A stretch of DNA of 64,000 nt from Pseudomonadales bacterium. Lineage in GTDB: Bacteria > Pseudomonadota > Gammaproteobacteria > Pseudomonadales > Azotimanducaceae. Positions 23,494 through 32,589 of this stretch are shown piece by piece (position 1 is the first letter of the stretch; every line of letters starts with the position of its first letter). The notes under the pieces are model-generated. The model had not been told where the DNA came from. It saw only the letters and a list, made by a program, of their open reading frames with translations, and searched no databases. Both the position numbers and the translations under genes were made by a program. Where the stretch lies: NCBI GenBank assembly GCA_028285415.1, contig JANQPF010000009.1:124001-188000 (forward strand). The letters are read 5' to 3'.

Positions 23494-24729
23494 TTAGAAA
23501 TGAAGCGTCAACTCTGCGAAACCGTGCGTGAGCAGGCTTGCCGTCTGCGGCACCGGCGCCTGGGCCCCCAGGCTCAGATCAGGGAAGCGATGAATCACTA
23601 CTTCAATCATCGCTGCCGCCTCCATCTTGGCAACAGCAAAGCCGAGGCACTGATGGAGCCCGGTACCCATGCTCAGCTGCTGACGAACGTTTTTGCGAGT
23701 CAGGTCGAACGTCTCCGGATCTGGGAACATGTCTGGATCATGATTGGCGGCTCCAAAGAAGAGCGCCACCCACTCGCCCGCCTTGATGGTTTTTCCGCCA
23801 ATCTCGACATCCTGCGTGGCAACGCGAAACAGGCGCTGCGGCGGACCGCTGTGCCGCAGCGTTTCGTTGATGAACGGCAGAATCAGATCCTTGTCCTCGC
23901 GCAGCTGCGCGGCAACCTGAGGCATCGTGGCGAGGTTGTACAACAGGTTAGTCAACAGAAATGTCGTCGTTTCAGCGCCCGCAACAACCAGCGTCAGGCA
24001 GAAACGGATGACCTCATCCAGGGTGAGACGCTCGCCGTCTACCTGAGTCGTCAGCAGCGAGCTGATGAGCCCATCACGCGCCGCTTCGCCTGCCGCAATC
24101 CGCGTATCGAGCGCAGTCACCTCAGTCGCAAAATAGTGTGCCAGTTCCTGATTGCTGGCCTCCCGCTCTTCCGGGGTCAGATCTGCCGATAGCATGAATG
24201 CGTTGGCCCAGTCGCGACAGCGGCCGGCGTCATCATCCGGCTGTCCGAGCAGGCGCATCATGACGCGAGCCGGAATGACGGACGTCAGATTGGCAACCAC
24301 TTCCACATCGCCCGCAAAGCCGGCCAACATTTCGCTGATGCGATCGGTGATCCAGGGCCTGATGTGCTCAATCTGGCGAAAGGCGAACTGATGGCTGACG
24401 TAGCTGCGCAGCCGGTCGTGCTCGGGATTGTCGTGATTTACCAGCATCAGCGAGGGCGCGCTGGACTGCTCCTGCAGCGGATCGCGCGAGCTGAACGTTG
24501 CATGATCGTGAGCGGCGGCGGCAACCTCGTCGTACTTCATGAGCACCCAGGCAGCAACCGGCTCATCCTGCCCGGGGACCGTGCCCGGCGGGTAATCTTT
24601 GTACCCGAAAATGGGAGTATCGCTGCGCAGATGACGATACAACGGGTAAGGATCGGCAATGGTCTGCGGGCTCGGCAGCGCGGCAACGAGCTCGGCTGGT
24701 GAAGTGTTGAGGTCTACGCGCATGCTCAT
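23494..24729 (-). CDS. cytochrome P450
   Basis: A 411-residue soluble bacterial P450. I-helix [11 protein letters not shown], ExxR in INETLRH, and heme-binding Cys361 in [10 protein letters not shown] are intact. The first Gly of the FGxGxHxC motif is replaced (MGTG). It needs a ferredoxin and reductase, neither of which is in the window. It is divergent from a MarR-like regulator, with palindromes at 24758-24772 and a TTGACA -35 box (24798-24803, minus strand), so expression is probably repressor-controlled. Substrate unknown; neighbours suggest terpenoid or aromatic compounds. Confidence 0.94.
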   Translation of the reverse strand: MSMRVDLNTSPAELVAALPSPQTIADPYPLYRHLRSDTPIFGYKDYPPGTVPGQDEPVAAWVLMKYDEVAAAAHDHATFSSRDPLQEQSSAPSLMLVNHDNPEHDRLRSYVSHQFAFRQIEHIRPWITDRISEMLAGFAGDVEVVANLTSVIPARVMMRLLGQPDDDAGRCRDWANAFMLSADLTPEEREASNQELAHYFATEVTALDTRIAAGEAARDGLISSLLTTQVDGERLTLDEVIRFCLTLVVAGAETTTFLLTNLLYNLATMPQVAAQLREDKDLILPFINETLRHSGPPQRLFRVATQDVEIGGKTIKAGEWVALFFGAANHDPDMFPDPETFDLTRKNVRQQLSMGTGLHQCLGFAVAKMEAAAMIEVVIHRFPDLSLGAQAPVPQTASLLTHGFAELTLHF

Positions 24730-24757
24730 TCCTACTGGACTTGGGTGCAGCTATAAT

Positions 24758-24809
24758 ATTTACAGGGTAAATTATTAACACAGAAAACTGTTTACATTGT
24801 CAACTGTTT
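24758..24809. promoter_or_regulatory. P450/MarR-like divergent control region
   Basis: ATTTAC-AGG-GTAAAT (24758-24772) is a perfect dyad. The 8-base repeat AACTGTTT occurs at 24786-24793 and 24802-24809. On the minus strand TTGACA (24803-24798) followed by the extended -10-like TGTTAATAAT reads as the P450 promoter, with the dyad just downstream of it, as expected for a repressor. The regulator is presumably the adjacent MarR-like protein. Confidence 0.45.
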
Positions 24810-24827
24810 TCAGGTGTCGAGGAAACC

Positions 24828-25337
24828 ATGCCAAAAAACACCAGACGCAGCGCTCGTGTGCCTGCGGACGCCGCGCTCCAGTTCCTGGAGTTGTACTACC
24901 CCATCCATTACCAGGCGGGCATTGGCGTGGAAGACGCGCTGCGCGGCAGCGAGCTGTCCCGCCACCAGACCGCCATTCTGTGGCTGATACACTCGCAAGG
25001 CGTTGCGGGCCGGCAGATGCGACGAAAAGATATCGTGACAGCCCTGAGCAGCTGGTTCGAAATATCGAACGCGGCAATCACCAAAGCGCTGCGCGGTATG
25101 TCCGAACCACCACTACGCCTCGTGCAGCAGACCGAGGACCCGAAGTCCGGCCGCGAGAAGGTTGTGACGCTGACGCCCGACGGTGAAACGTACCTGCAGG
25201 AGATGATCGAGCGCGGTACTGCCTACGTACAACGCATCGTCGACGGGTTGAGTGACAGCCAGATCGTAAACGGCATCGACTTTTTCGAGCGTATTTCAGA
25301 AGTGGTCAACGGCTGGGACCGCAGCAACAACGACTAA
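24828..25337 (+). CDS. MarR-like winged-helix regulator
   Basis: A 169-residue regulator divergent from the P450 gene. Residues 35-120 form a winged helix: SRHQTAILWLIHSQG, DIVTALSSWFEISNAAITKALRGM as recognition helix, and a wing with KSGREKVVTLTPDG. The C-terminal helix would make the dimer. GAGGAAACC precedes the ATG. Control of the P450 and its SnoaL-like partner, and itself, is inferred from the divergent arrangement and the dyad between them. Confidence 0.85.
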   Translation: MPKNTRRSARVPADAALQFLELYYPIHYQAGIGVEDALRGSELSRHQTAILWLIHSQGVAGRQMRRKDIVTALSSWFEISNAAITKALRGMSEPPLRLVQQTEDPKSGREKVVTLTPDGETYLQEMIERGTAYVQRIVDGLSDSQIVNGIDFFERISEVVNGWDRSNND

Positions 25338-25352
25338 CGCCGTCGCCGCGCC

Positions 25353-25778
25353 TCATACGTCGCGCCAGATTTTGCCTCGCTGCTGCACTGCCTCCAGCAT
25401 CGACCAGTCGCCCTGCTCCACTTCGTAGCCTTCGGGATACGGCGGGCGCGGCTCCATCCCCAACGAGACGAGCACAGCGTCAGCACGGTAGTAGCACTGC
25501 ATGACGAGAGCGACAACGGGAGCGACGACTTCACTCATCTGCAGCGTTTCAACGTGGGCTGCCGGGTGGCCGTCCAGGCCGGCTGCATACTCGAGTGCCG
25601 CCTTGACTTCAGCCTGCTGGGCAACGGCACTTTGCAGAATGTCGGCAAAAATGGTGGGATCGTCCGCCCCCGGGACGTCGAATTCTTCACTGGCCGGTAC
25701 GATGAGGCCCGCCAGCGTGCGCAAGAGCGCCTGCTCTTCGGGGGTCAACGGGTGATCGGATGCGATGGTGTTTTGCAT
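25353..25778 (-). CDS. small subunit-like partner of GMC oxidoreductase
   Basis: A 141-residue helical protein starting ten bases after the GMC gene stop, chosen at ATG 25778 (a TTG at 25796 would overlap the upstream gene). PLTPEEQALLRTLAGLIVPASEE followed by a long helical region resembles gluconate 2-dehydrogenase subunit 3-type partners, although it lacks a Tat signal. Such subunits pair with FAD GMC subunits and aid cofactor loading or export. It converges on the MarR-like gene. Confidence 0.7.
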   Translation of the reverse strand: MQNTIASDHPLTPEEQALLRTLAGLIVPASEEFDVPGADDPTIFADILQSAVAQQAEVKAALEYAAGLDGHPAAHVETLQMSEVVAPVVALVMQCYYRADAVLVSLGMEPRPPYPEGYEVEQGDWSMLEAVQQRGKIWRDV

Positions 25779-25788
25779 ACTCGAGAAC

Positions 25789-27423
25789 TCAATCAAACAG
25801 GTTAGCCAACCGCTTTTTCATCTGGTCGGCAATGTAGAGCGCAAGCGTCTGGATGGTGCGGGTGGGGTTCACGCCAGCGCTCGTCACAAAGATACTGCCG
25901 TCGATGATGAAGAGATTTTTCACGTCATGGCTGCGGCCCCACTCGTTCACCACCGACCGTTCGGGATCAGCGCCCATCCGCGCGGTACCCATGAGGTGCC
26001 ACCCGCCGACCGAGAGGGGCGACTCGATGAGGAGATCGTAGGCGCCCGCGGCGCGTATCGCTTCGCTCGCCCGCGCCACCGAGAAGTCGAGCATCCGCTG
26101 GCTGTTGTCACTGATCGTATAGGTCATTTTCGGCGCCGGAATCCCGTGGGCATCTTTGAGATGCGGATCCAACGTCACCGTATTGTGCTCCTCCGGAAGG
26201 TCTTCGCAGATCGCGACCACGCCCGTCAGGCGGTTGTGAAGTTTTCTGAACGCAGCGTGGTGCCCGTCACCCCAGGGGATGCGCCCGGAAAACGCACCCG
26301 TCAGCGCGGTGGCGACGGGGCCGCGCCCACGATTGAACTCGTAGGTGAAGCCGCGGACAAACCCCCGGCGCTCATCGGTCTCGTAGAATTCCTGACTCCA
26401 CAGAGAATCGTGTGGACCATGGTGACCGTCGAGCGCTTCCTCGAAGAGCCCCTGGATGGAGGCATACGGATGCAGCATCAGGTTTTTGCCCACCAGACCG
26501 CTGCCGTTGGCAAGACCGTTCGGGAAGCGATCCGAGACGGAATTCAGCAGAATCCTCGGCGTACCGACACCGTTACACGCCATGATGACAATGTGCGCCG
26601 GTTGAAACTGTTCCTCGCTGTTTTCATCGAAATACACCACACCGTTGGCAAGACCGTCTTCGCCGAGGGTAATCTCCTTGACCCGGCACCAGGTGCGAAG
26701 CTCCACTCCGGCACGGATGGCTTCAGGCCAGTAGGTGATGTCCGTGCTCGCCTTGGCACCTTGCGCACAGCCGTGGATACAGTTCCCGAGGTTGATGCAT
26801 TTGTCCCGCCCGTTGTATGGCTGCGTGGCAATGGCTGAGTCCGACGGCCACCAGTGCCAGCCCATCTGATTAAAGCCCGCCGCAAGCGTCTGGCCGGACT
26901 TACCCATGGGCAGCGGCGGCATGACAGATTGCTTGGCCGGGTAAGCCGGATCGCCAGCCAGTCCCGACACGCCCGTCTGCCGGTCGTTTTCCGCGTAGTA
27001 AGGCTCCAGCATTTCGTAGTCGATGGGCCAGTCGTCTGCCACACCGTCGAGGGATTTCACTCTGAAATCCGACGGGTGGAAGCGCGGGTAGTGGCCGGCA
27101 TAAAGCACCGTTCCACCACCGACGCCGTTGTAGTTGGCAATTTTGATCGGGCAGTCGTCGTCATTGACCGGATAATCACCGCGCAGCTGCCGTCGATTGG
27201 GGTTTATGCTGAAATCCGCCTGCCCCCGCGCCTCCCAATCCCGACCCGCGGTCGGATAAGCCTGCGGATTGTTCCACCCACCCTGCTCCAGACAGACGAT
27301 ACGCATACGCGTGTCCGTGAGGCTCCAGGCAGCCGTGGCGCCGGAAGCCCCGGCGCCGATGATGAGCACGTCAGCGGGTGAAAAATCTACCGCGTCATCG
27401 CGCCCCTGCGTCGTGTTCGACAT
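25789..27423 (-). CDS. GMC family FAD oxidoreductase
   Basis: A 544-residue flavoprotein that oxidises alcohol groups. FAD-binding IIGAGASGATAAW near the N-terminus, NGVGGGTVLYAGH as GMC signature region, a Cys-rich stretch (KCINLGNCIHGCAQGA) typical of the bacterial large subunits that pair with a subunit 3, and active-site His in GGWHLMGTARMG and Asn in AGVNPTRTI. Start ATG 27423 chosen; a longer frame to 27450 adds an unlikely N-terminus. It is followed by its small partner and preceded by a GPH-type symporter 66 bases away, suggesting a sugar, polyol or glycoside-like substrate. Confidence 0.93.
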   Translation of the reverse strand: MSNTTQGRDDAVDFSPADVLIIGAGASGATAAWSLTDTRMRIVCLEQGGWNNPQAYPTAGRDWEARGQADFSINPNRRQLRGDYPVNDDDCPIKIANYNGVGGGTVLYAGHYPRFHPSDFRVKSLDGVADDWPIDYEMLEPYYAENDRQTGVSGLAGDPAYPAKQSVMPPLPMGKSGQTLAAGFNQMGWHWWPSDSAIATQPYNGRDKCINLGNCIHGCAQGAKASTDITYWPEAIRAGVELRTWCRVKEITLGEDGLANGVVYFDENSEEQFQPAHIVIMACNGVGTPRILLNSVSDRFPNGLANGSGLVGKNLMLHPYASIQGLFEEALDGHHGPHDSLWSQEFYETDERRGFVRGFTYEFNRGRGPVATALTGAFSGRIPWGDGHHAAFRKLHNRLTGVVAICEDLPEEHNTVTLDPHLKDAHGIPAPKMTYTISDNSQRMLDFSVARASEAIRAAGAYDLLIESPLSVGGWHLMGTARMGADPERSVVNEWGRSHDVKNLFIIDGSIFVTSAGVNPTRTIQTLALYIADQMKKRLANLFD

Positions 27424-27489
27424 GTAACGCTTCCCCCGAAAGAGGCACAATCATAACCAACTCACGTGCTCCAGGCGCCTCTACGGCGA

Positions 27490-28941
27490 TCAAACCTGGG
27501 AGACGGCTCGTTCGCGCAACCGCCTCTGGATCTCAGCCGTCTTTTCTCTATCGAGCCGATAGCCCAGCAGGCATAGGACGCCGGGAACCGCAACAAACGC
27601 CGCCCCCGGACCGGCAAGGAGTCCCAGCATGAGAACCGTCTGTTCCGGCAGGTCCGCAGCAGTTTTGACGCTTTCACCCGTCGGCCAGTCGATCACCGTA
27701 AGAACGAAGCCTGCAAGCAGAGAGCCCAGCGCACCGGTGCACTTTCCAGCAAACGAGGCGGCACCGAAGAGCACACCTTCCTGCCGCGCACCCGTGCGCA
27801 GATCGTTTTCGTCGGCAACATCCGCGATGGTGCTGTTGACGCCAACAATAGCCTGCGCAATCGAGGCTCCCAGCAGAGTCAAAATGACCGTTAGCGAAAT
27901 TGTGAGCACCCAGGAACCTTTCTCAGGCATCAGGTCAAGCAGATACAGCGTGACCGGCAGCGCTTGCAGCACCATCCAGGCACAGCAACCGGCAATCATC
28001 GCGTTGCGTTTATCGAGCCAGGCGAACAAACGGGAAGCCACGACGTAGCCGATGAGGCTGCCCAGCGGACCGGTGACAAACACGGTCAAAATTTGAAACC
28101 GGGTCAGCTCCCAGAAAAACGTGAACATGTAGAGCTGCGTGGCCAGCGTGAGACCAAACGCGACAATGATGATGATGTAGCCGGATATGAGCCACGCAAA
28201 AGAACGGTTACGAAACACCCCAACCGTTTCCTTGAGTATGTCCAAGAGCGCTGCACGCTCGCCACCGGTTTTCGGCTCGGGAAGATAAGGAATGCGGCTG
28301 CGCGTCCCCCAGGCGCTCCAGAAAATCGTGACAAACATGATGACCGCGAGCAGCAACGCCCACGGTGGGTAAGCGCTGCTGTTGAGCTGACCGTTTTCGA
28401 ATTCCGGGGTTGGCGCGAAGAAGACGCCAAAGCCAAGGCCGTAAACGAGCACATAACCGCTCGCCGACAGAAACTGTCTGATGGCGACCAGCGTCGTACG
28501 CTCGTCGTAGTCGCTGGAGAGCTCTGCACCAAGCGCAAGATGCGGCACGTGATACAGCGTCATGGCACCCCGATTCAGCACCGTGAACGCAAGCATCCAG
28601 GCAAACAACCACGACTGATTGTCCGAGTTGACAAATCCCGGCGGCGCGAACAGGCAGTAAAACGTAATGGCCAGCGGCAAGGCAGATGCGTACATAAACG
28701 GATGCCTGCGTCCTCGGGGACTGCGCCACCGATCCGAGATGGTGCCGGCCATCGGATCAGTGATCGCGTCGAATATCAGCGAGATGGCAATTGCCAGGCC
28801 GGCGGCGTCCGCGGAAAGACCGAGGACCTGGTTGTAATAGAAGAGCAGAAAAGCCGAGAAGCTGCTGTTCTTGATACCTTCGGCCATCTGTCCGATGCCG
28901 AAGCTGAATTTGACCGACTTCGATAACTGCGACACGTCCAC
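27490..28941 (-). CDS. MFS transporter, GPH/MelB-type symporter
   Basis: A 483-residue inner-membrane protein with about twelve membrane segments. The cation-symporter signature is clear: DAITDPMAGTISDR followed by SPRGRRHPFMY between helices 2 and 3. Family members import glycosides, pentosides or hexuronides with Na+ or H+. Start GTG 28941. Its promoter region carries copy 2 of the long palindrome and is shared with the divergent SnoaL-like/CoA-transferase module, so uptake and catabolism are probably co-regulated. The downstream GMC pair may be in the same transcript. Confidence 0.93.
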   Translation of the reverse strand: MDVSQLSKSVKFSFGIGQMAEGIKNSSFSAFLLFYYNQVLGLSADAAGLAIAISLIFDAITDPMAGTISDRWRSPRGRRHPFMYASALPLAITFYCLFAPPGFVNSDNQSWLFAWMLAFTVLNRGAMTLYHVPHLALGAELSSDYDERTTLVAIRQFLSASGYVLVYGLGFGVFFAPTPEFENGQLNSSAYPPWALLLAVIMFVTIFWSAWGTRSRIPYLPEPKTGGERAALLDILKETVGVFRNRSFAWLISGYIIIIVAFGLTLATQLYMFTFFWELTRFQILTVFVTGPLGSLIGYVVASRLFAWLDKRNAMIAGCCAWMVLQALPVTLYLLDLMPEKGSWVLTISLTVILTLLGASIAQAIVGVNSTIADVADENDLRTGARQEGVLFGAASFAGKCTGALGSLLAGFVLTVIDWPTGESVKTAADLPEQTVLMLGLLAGPGAAFVAVPGVLCLLGYRLDREKTAEIQRRLRERAVSQV

Positions 28942-28978
28942 CCCCTGTTACGAGACGCGCAGCATACAGAGAACCATT

Positions 28979-29001
28979 TAAATGAACAACGTTCAATTTA
29001 T
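28979..29001. promoter_or_regulatory. palindromic operator, copy 2
   Basis: On the minus strand this reads TATAAATTGAAC, then G, then TTGTTCATTT, identical to copy 1 (11451-11473) in 22 of 23 positions; copy 1 has A in place of the G. It lies between the symporter gene and the SnoaL-like gene at 29070. Shared sequence over this length indicates the same regulator at both places. Confidence 0.65.
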
Positions 29002-29069
29002 AGGGCCCAGCTTGAGCTCATTCCGGCGAATCGCTAAGGTCGGCTGTCCACTCGACGTTGGGGAACACT

Positions 29070-29480
29070 ATGGGTGCAGCGGCGGATGTCGTCAGGGAAG
29101 CGTGTCAGGTCATCTGGAGTGACGGCGACACGTCCAGGGTGGCGGAGTTCTATGCCGAGGACTTTACGGCCGACTATCCGATGACGGACTGGGGCCAGGG
29201 CCTGGCCGGCGTTGCCGCGCTGGCACAGAAAGTTCGCGAAGATCTGCCGGGCTACGCCGAAGAGATCGATGAGCTCATCGAAGCCGGTGACGAAGTTGTC
29301 GTACGCCTGACCATCTCGGGAAACAATCCGCACACCGGCGCGCCCGTGAGTTTCCGCGATGTGACCATGTTGACCGTCAGGGACGGCCGAATTGTGCGCC
29401 AGCGTGGTCTCAGCGATCATCTTTCGCTCTTCCTGCAACTCGGCATCGTCACACTGCCAGCTGCCGCGACGGGCGGCTGA
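29070..29480 (+). CDS. SnoaL/NTF2-like protein
   Basis: A 136-residue NTF2-superfamily protein from ATG 29070. An N-terminal helix pair, then FYAEDFTADYPMTDWGQG, EVVVRLTISGNN and a C-terminal FLQLGIV match SnoaL-like polyketide cyclase-type proteins. It is 41 bases before a CoA-transferase and directly behind operator copy 2. Ligand-binding or isomerase roles are possible; I cannot read which. Confidence 0.85.
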   Translation: MGAAADVVREACQVIWSDGDTSRVAEFYAEDFTADYPMTDWGQGLAGVAALAQKVREDLPGYAEEIDELIEAGDEVVVRLTISGNNPHTGAPVSFRDVTMLTVRDGRIVRQRGLSDHLSLFLQLGIVTLPAAATGG

Positions 29481-29521
29481 GCACTTCAACCTGCACCTGG
29501 TCTGAACCAAGAGGAATAAAA

Positions 29522-30697
29522 ATGAAGCCACTCGAGGGTATTACCATTCTGGAATTTTCCACCATGATCACCGCGTCATTCGCCGCCATGCAGATGTGTG
29601 AGCAAGGTGCCCGCGTCATCAAGGTAGAACCCCTGGATGCCGGTGATCCGCTGCGCTACATCGGCGCAGCCAAGGGTGGCATTTCATCTTTGTTCGCAAA
29701 CTGCAATCGCGGCAAAGAGGCCATACGCGTGGACATCAAGTCGGAGGCCGGGCAGGCGCTGATCAGAGACATGGTGCCCGCTGTCGACATCGTGATTCAC
29801 AACTTTCGCCCGGGCGTCATGGACAAGCTGGGGCTCGGCAGCGATGCGCTGCGTGCCCTGAATCCCCGTCTCATTTACACGGCCATTTCCGGATTCGGCA
29901 AAGAAGGCCCCAAACGCGACGCGCCGGCGTACGACCCGGTCATTCAAGCTCAGTCCGGGATTACCGCCACCCAGGGCAAAGACGAGCCGGCGTTTTTCCG
30001 CACCCTGATCTGCGACAAAATCACCGCTTACACTGCCTGCCAGGCTGTGACCAGCGCACTTTACCTTCGCGAGAAAACCGGTGAAGGCCAGCACATTGAT
30101 CTCTCCATGCTGGACGCGGGTCTTTTCTTCATTTTCCCCGACGGCTTCCAGAACCACACGCTGCTCGACGACGACATCGAACCGCAGCCCCTGCTCATAG
30201 ATATCTTGTACGACCTCACCGTCACCAAAGACGGTGCCGTCACCATCTCGGCGGGGACAGCTGATCAACAGATGCGCTCCCTCATCGCCATGGGTATGGA
30301 GCACCTGATGGTCGATGAGCGCTTCAACACTTTCGAGAAGCTCGTCGCCAACATCGATGAATTTAAAGCCCTGGTTGCGGCTGAGTACCTGAAGTACACG
30401 ACCGATGAGGTCATCGCCAAAATGACAGAAGCAGACGTGCCCTGCGCGCGCTGTCTCAACCGCGATGAAGTGCTCGCGCAGGAACAGCTGCAGGCGAACG
30501 GATCCGTGGATGTCATCGATCACCCGCTGATGGGATCGATGCGCATCGTCAAAGCGCCGCCACGCTTCGGCGGTGAGGCGCTCGAGCCGGGCGCACCGAG
30601 CCCGGACCATGGCCAGCACACGCGCAGCGTGCTCGAGTCGTTTGCCGTGGATCACAGCCGGATCGAGGCGATGTTCGGCGACGGAGTGGTCAGTTGA
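29522..30697 (+). CDS. class III CoA-transferase (CaiB/BaiF family), second
   Basis: A 391-residue CoA-transferase. LEGITILEFSTMITASFAA, GARVIKVEPLDAGDPLR, VIHNFRPGVMDKLGLG and catalytic Asp165 in ICDKITAY are in the right order; GQHIDLSMLDAG and the C-terminal region follow. Strong ribosome site AAGAGGAATAAAA. Its stop overlaps the TTG start of the DUF3604 gene, so the two are coupled. Together with the SnoaL-like gene it forms a three-gene unit under operator copy 2, a parallel to the CoA-transferase/COQ4-like pair at 11 kb. Confidence 0.93.
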   Translation: MKPLEGITILEFSTMITASFAAMQMCEQGARVIKVEPLDAGDPLRYIGAAKGGISSLFANCNRGKEAIRVDIKSEAGQALIRDMVPAVDIVIHNFRPGVMDKLGLGSDALRALNPRLIYTAISGFGKEGPKRDAPAYDPVIQAQSGITATQGKDEPAFFRTLICDKITAYTACQAVTSALYLREKTGEGQHIDLSMLDAGLFFIFPDGFQNHTLLDDDIEPQPLLIDILYDLTVTKDGAVTISAGTADQQMRSLIAMGMEHLMVDERFNTFEKLVANIDEFKALVAAEYLKYTTDEVIAKMTEADVPCARCLNRDEVLAQEQLQANGSVDVIDHPLMGSMRIVKAPPRFGGEALEPGAPSPDHGQHTRSVLESFAVDHSRIEAMFGDGVVS

Positions 30698-32583
30698 GCA
30701 AACCCTACGCGCGGAAGAAGCCCAACAGCAAACGTGCCGTGCAATGGCTGGTGTTCACCCTCGCCATCTGGGCGACACAGGCTGGCGCTCAGGACGGAGC
30801 CGACAACGTGCTCCTCTGGGGCGACACGCATCTGCACACAAACAACTCCTTCGACGCATTTCTGAACGGCAACATGTCCGTGTCACCGGAAGATGCCTAT
30901 CGTTTCGCGAAAGGCGAACCCGTCATTCATGCCTATACCCGCTCCCGCGTGCAGATCGGCACGCCGCTGGACTTTCTGGTCGTGACCGACCACGCGGAGT
31001 TTCTCGGCGGCATCAAGGACATCTACAACGAAGGGATTGGCCTGGAAGACCCGAATCTATTTGAAAGCGTGGTGTTGTGGTATCGCGAACGGCAGATCCG
31101 CGAAGCGATCGACAGCGGCAACGGTCCGGCGTTTTTTGACGGCGTGCTTCCGGCCCCTGGAGATCCCCGAGCGCTCGCGGCGCGGTGGAACGAGGAGCTG
31201 CCCGATCCCATACCGGGAGCGGACGTTTCCCAGCGAAAAGCCTGGCATCGGCTGCTGGAGACCGCGGATGAGCAGAACGATCCCGGCAACTTCACCGCGT
31301 TTGCCGGCTGGGAGTGGTCTTCGCAGCCCGGCAGCGCCAATCTCCACCGGATCGTGGCAACAAACGCAGACGCCACCACCGGGAAAACTTTTCTACCGTA
31401 CGGCTCAACCGACAGCCCGTTCCCGGAGGACCTCTGGGCCTGGCTTGCAAAAACCGAGCAGGCAAGCGGCGCCCGCTTCATCGCCGTGCCGCACAACCCC
31501 AACGTGAGCAAAGGGCTCATGTTCGACACGCGAACGCTGCGCGGCGATCCGATCAACGCGGACTACGCCAACCGCCGCCTGCGCTACGAACCCATTGTCG
31601 AGATGACCCAGATCAAAGGCGATTCCGAAACCCACCAGGATTTGTCTCCGGCGGACGAGTTCGCTGAGTTCGAAACCTACGAATATCTGTTGGCCGCCGA
31701 GAGTGACAAATACCAGCCAACAAAAGGCGACTACGTCCGTTCGGCGCTGAAGACCGGTCTGACGCTCGAGCAGGACATTGGCGTCAATCCGTTCAAGCTC
31801 GGCATGATCGGCTCAACCGACTCCCACACGGGGCTGTCGACCGCCGAGGAGCCAAACTTCTGGGGCAAGTTTTCCTACGACTCCGTTCCGGAAAACAAAA
31901 CCTCCCACGGCTTGGGCAGCGCATCCGGCTGGACCATGTCCGCATCGGGCCTGGCGGCCGTCTGGGCGACAGATAACACCCGCGACGCGATTCTGGATGC
32001 CATGTTCCGACGAGAGGTATACGCGACGACAGGCCCGCGCATTCGCGTCAGGTTCTTCGGCGGCTGGAGGTTCACGGAGGAGGACCTCGGCGCAATCGTA
32101 GAGCGCGGCTACGCCGCCGGCGTGCCCATGGGCGGCACCCTGACCAACGCCTCACCCGAAGCAGGCCCGACGTTCCTCGTGCAGGCGGATCAGGACCCAC
32201 TGAGCGAAGCCCTCGATCGCATCCAGATTGTCAAAGGCTGGGTGGATCAGGACGGCAACGCGCAGGAGCAGGTATTCAACGTCGCCTGGTCCGATGATCG
32301 AATCCTGGCGGACGACGGCTCCCTGCCCCCGACGCCCGACACGGTCGACCGCGACACTGGTGAAACCACGGGCGATCACGGCGAGCCCTCGTTGATGACC
32401 GTCTGGCGGGATCCTGCATTCAGCCCCGATCAGCCGGCTTTCTACTACGTGAGGGTGCTGCAGGTGCCGAGTGCCCGACACTCGTTGTTCGACCGGATTG
32501 CGCTGGGCGTAGAGAACGCCGAGGACCATCCTGACGTGTTGCAGGAACGTGCGTACACGTCGCCTATCTGGTACGCGCCGTAG
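30694..32583 (+). CDS. secreted DUF3604 protein (PHP-like metal hydrolase)
   Basis: A 629-residue protein with signal peptide (about residues 1-32) and probable TTG start overlapping the upstream stop. It matches DUF3604: GDTHLHTNNSFDAF at the start of the mature chain and MIGSTDSHTG later are the metal-binding His/Asp sites that resemble the PHP/polymerase-and-histidinol-phosphatase fold. VVTDHAEF supplies another ligand pair. Biochemical activity of the family is poorly defined; a periplasmic ester or phosphoester hydrolase is likely. Coupling to a CoA-transferase suggests it frees the acid that is later activated. It converges on the second symporter. Confidence 0.88.
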   Translation: MSKPYARKKPNSKRAVQWLVFTLAIWATQAGAQDGADNVLLWGDTHLHTNNSFDAFLNGNMSVSPEDAYRFAKGEPVIHAYTRSRVQIGTPLDFLVVTDHAEFLGGIKDIYNEGIGLEDPNLFESVVLWYRERQIREAIDSGNGPAFFDGVLPAPGDPRALAARWNEELPDPIPGADVSQRKAWHRLLETADEQNDPGNFTAFAGWEWSSQPGSANLHRIVATNADATTGKTFLPYGSTDSPFPEDLWAWLAKTEQASGARFIAVPHNPNVSKGLMFDTRTLRGDPINADYANRRLRYEPIVEMTQIKGDSETHQDLSPADEFAEFETYEYLLAAESDKYQPTKGDYVRSALKTGLTLEQDIGVNPFKLGMIGSTDSHTGLSTAEEPNFWGKFSYDSVPENKTSHGLGSASGWTMSASGLAAVWATDNTRDAILDAMFRREVYATTGPRIRVRFFGGWRFTEEDLGAIVERGYAAGVPMGGTLTNASPEAGPTFLVQADQDPLSEALDRIQIVKGWVDQDGNAQEQVFNVAWSDDRILADDGSLPPTPDTVDRDTGETTGDHGEPSLMTVWRDPAFSPDQPAFYYVRVLQVPSARHSLFDRIALGVENAEDHPDVLQERAYTSPIWYAP

Positions 32584-32589
32584 CCGCGC

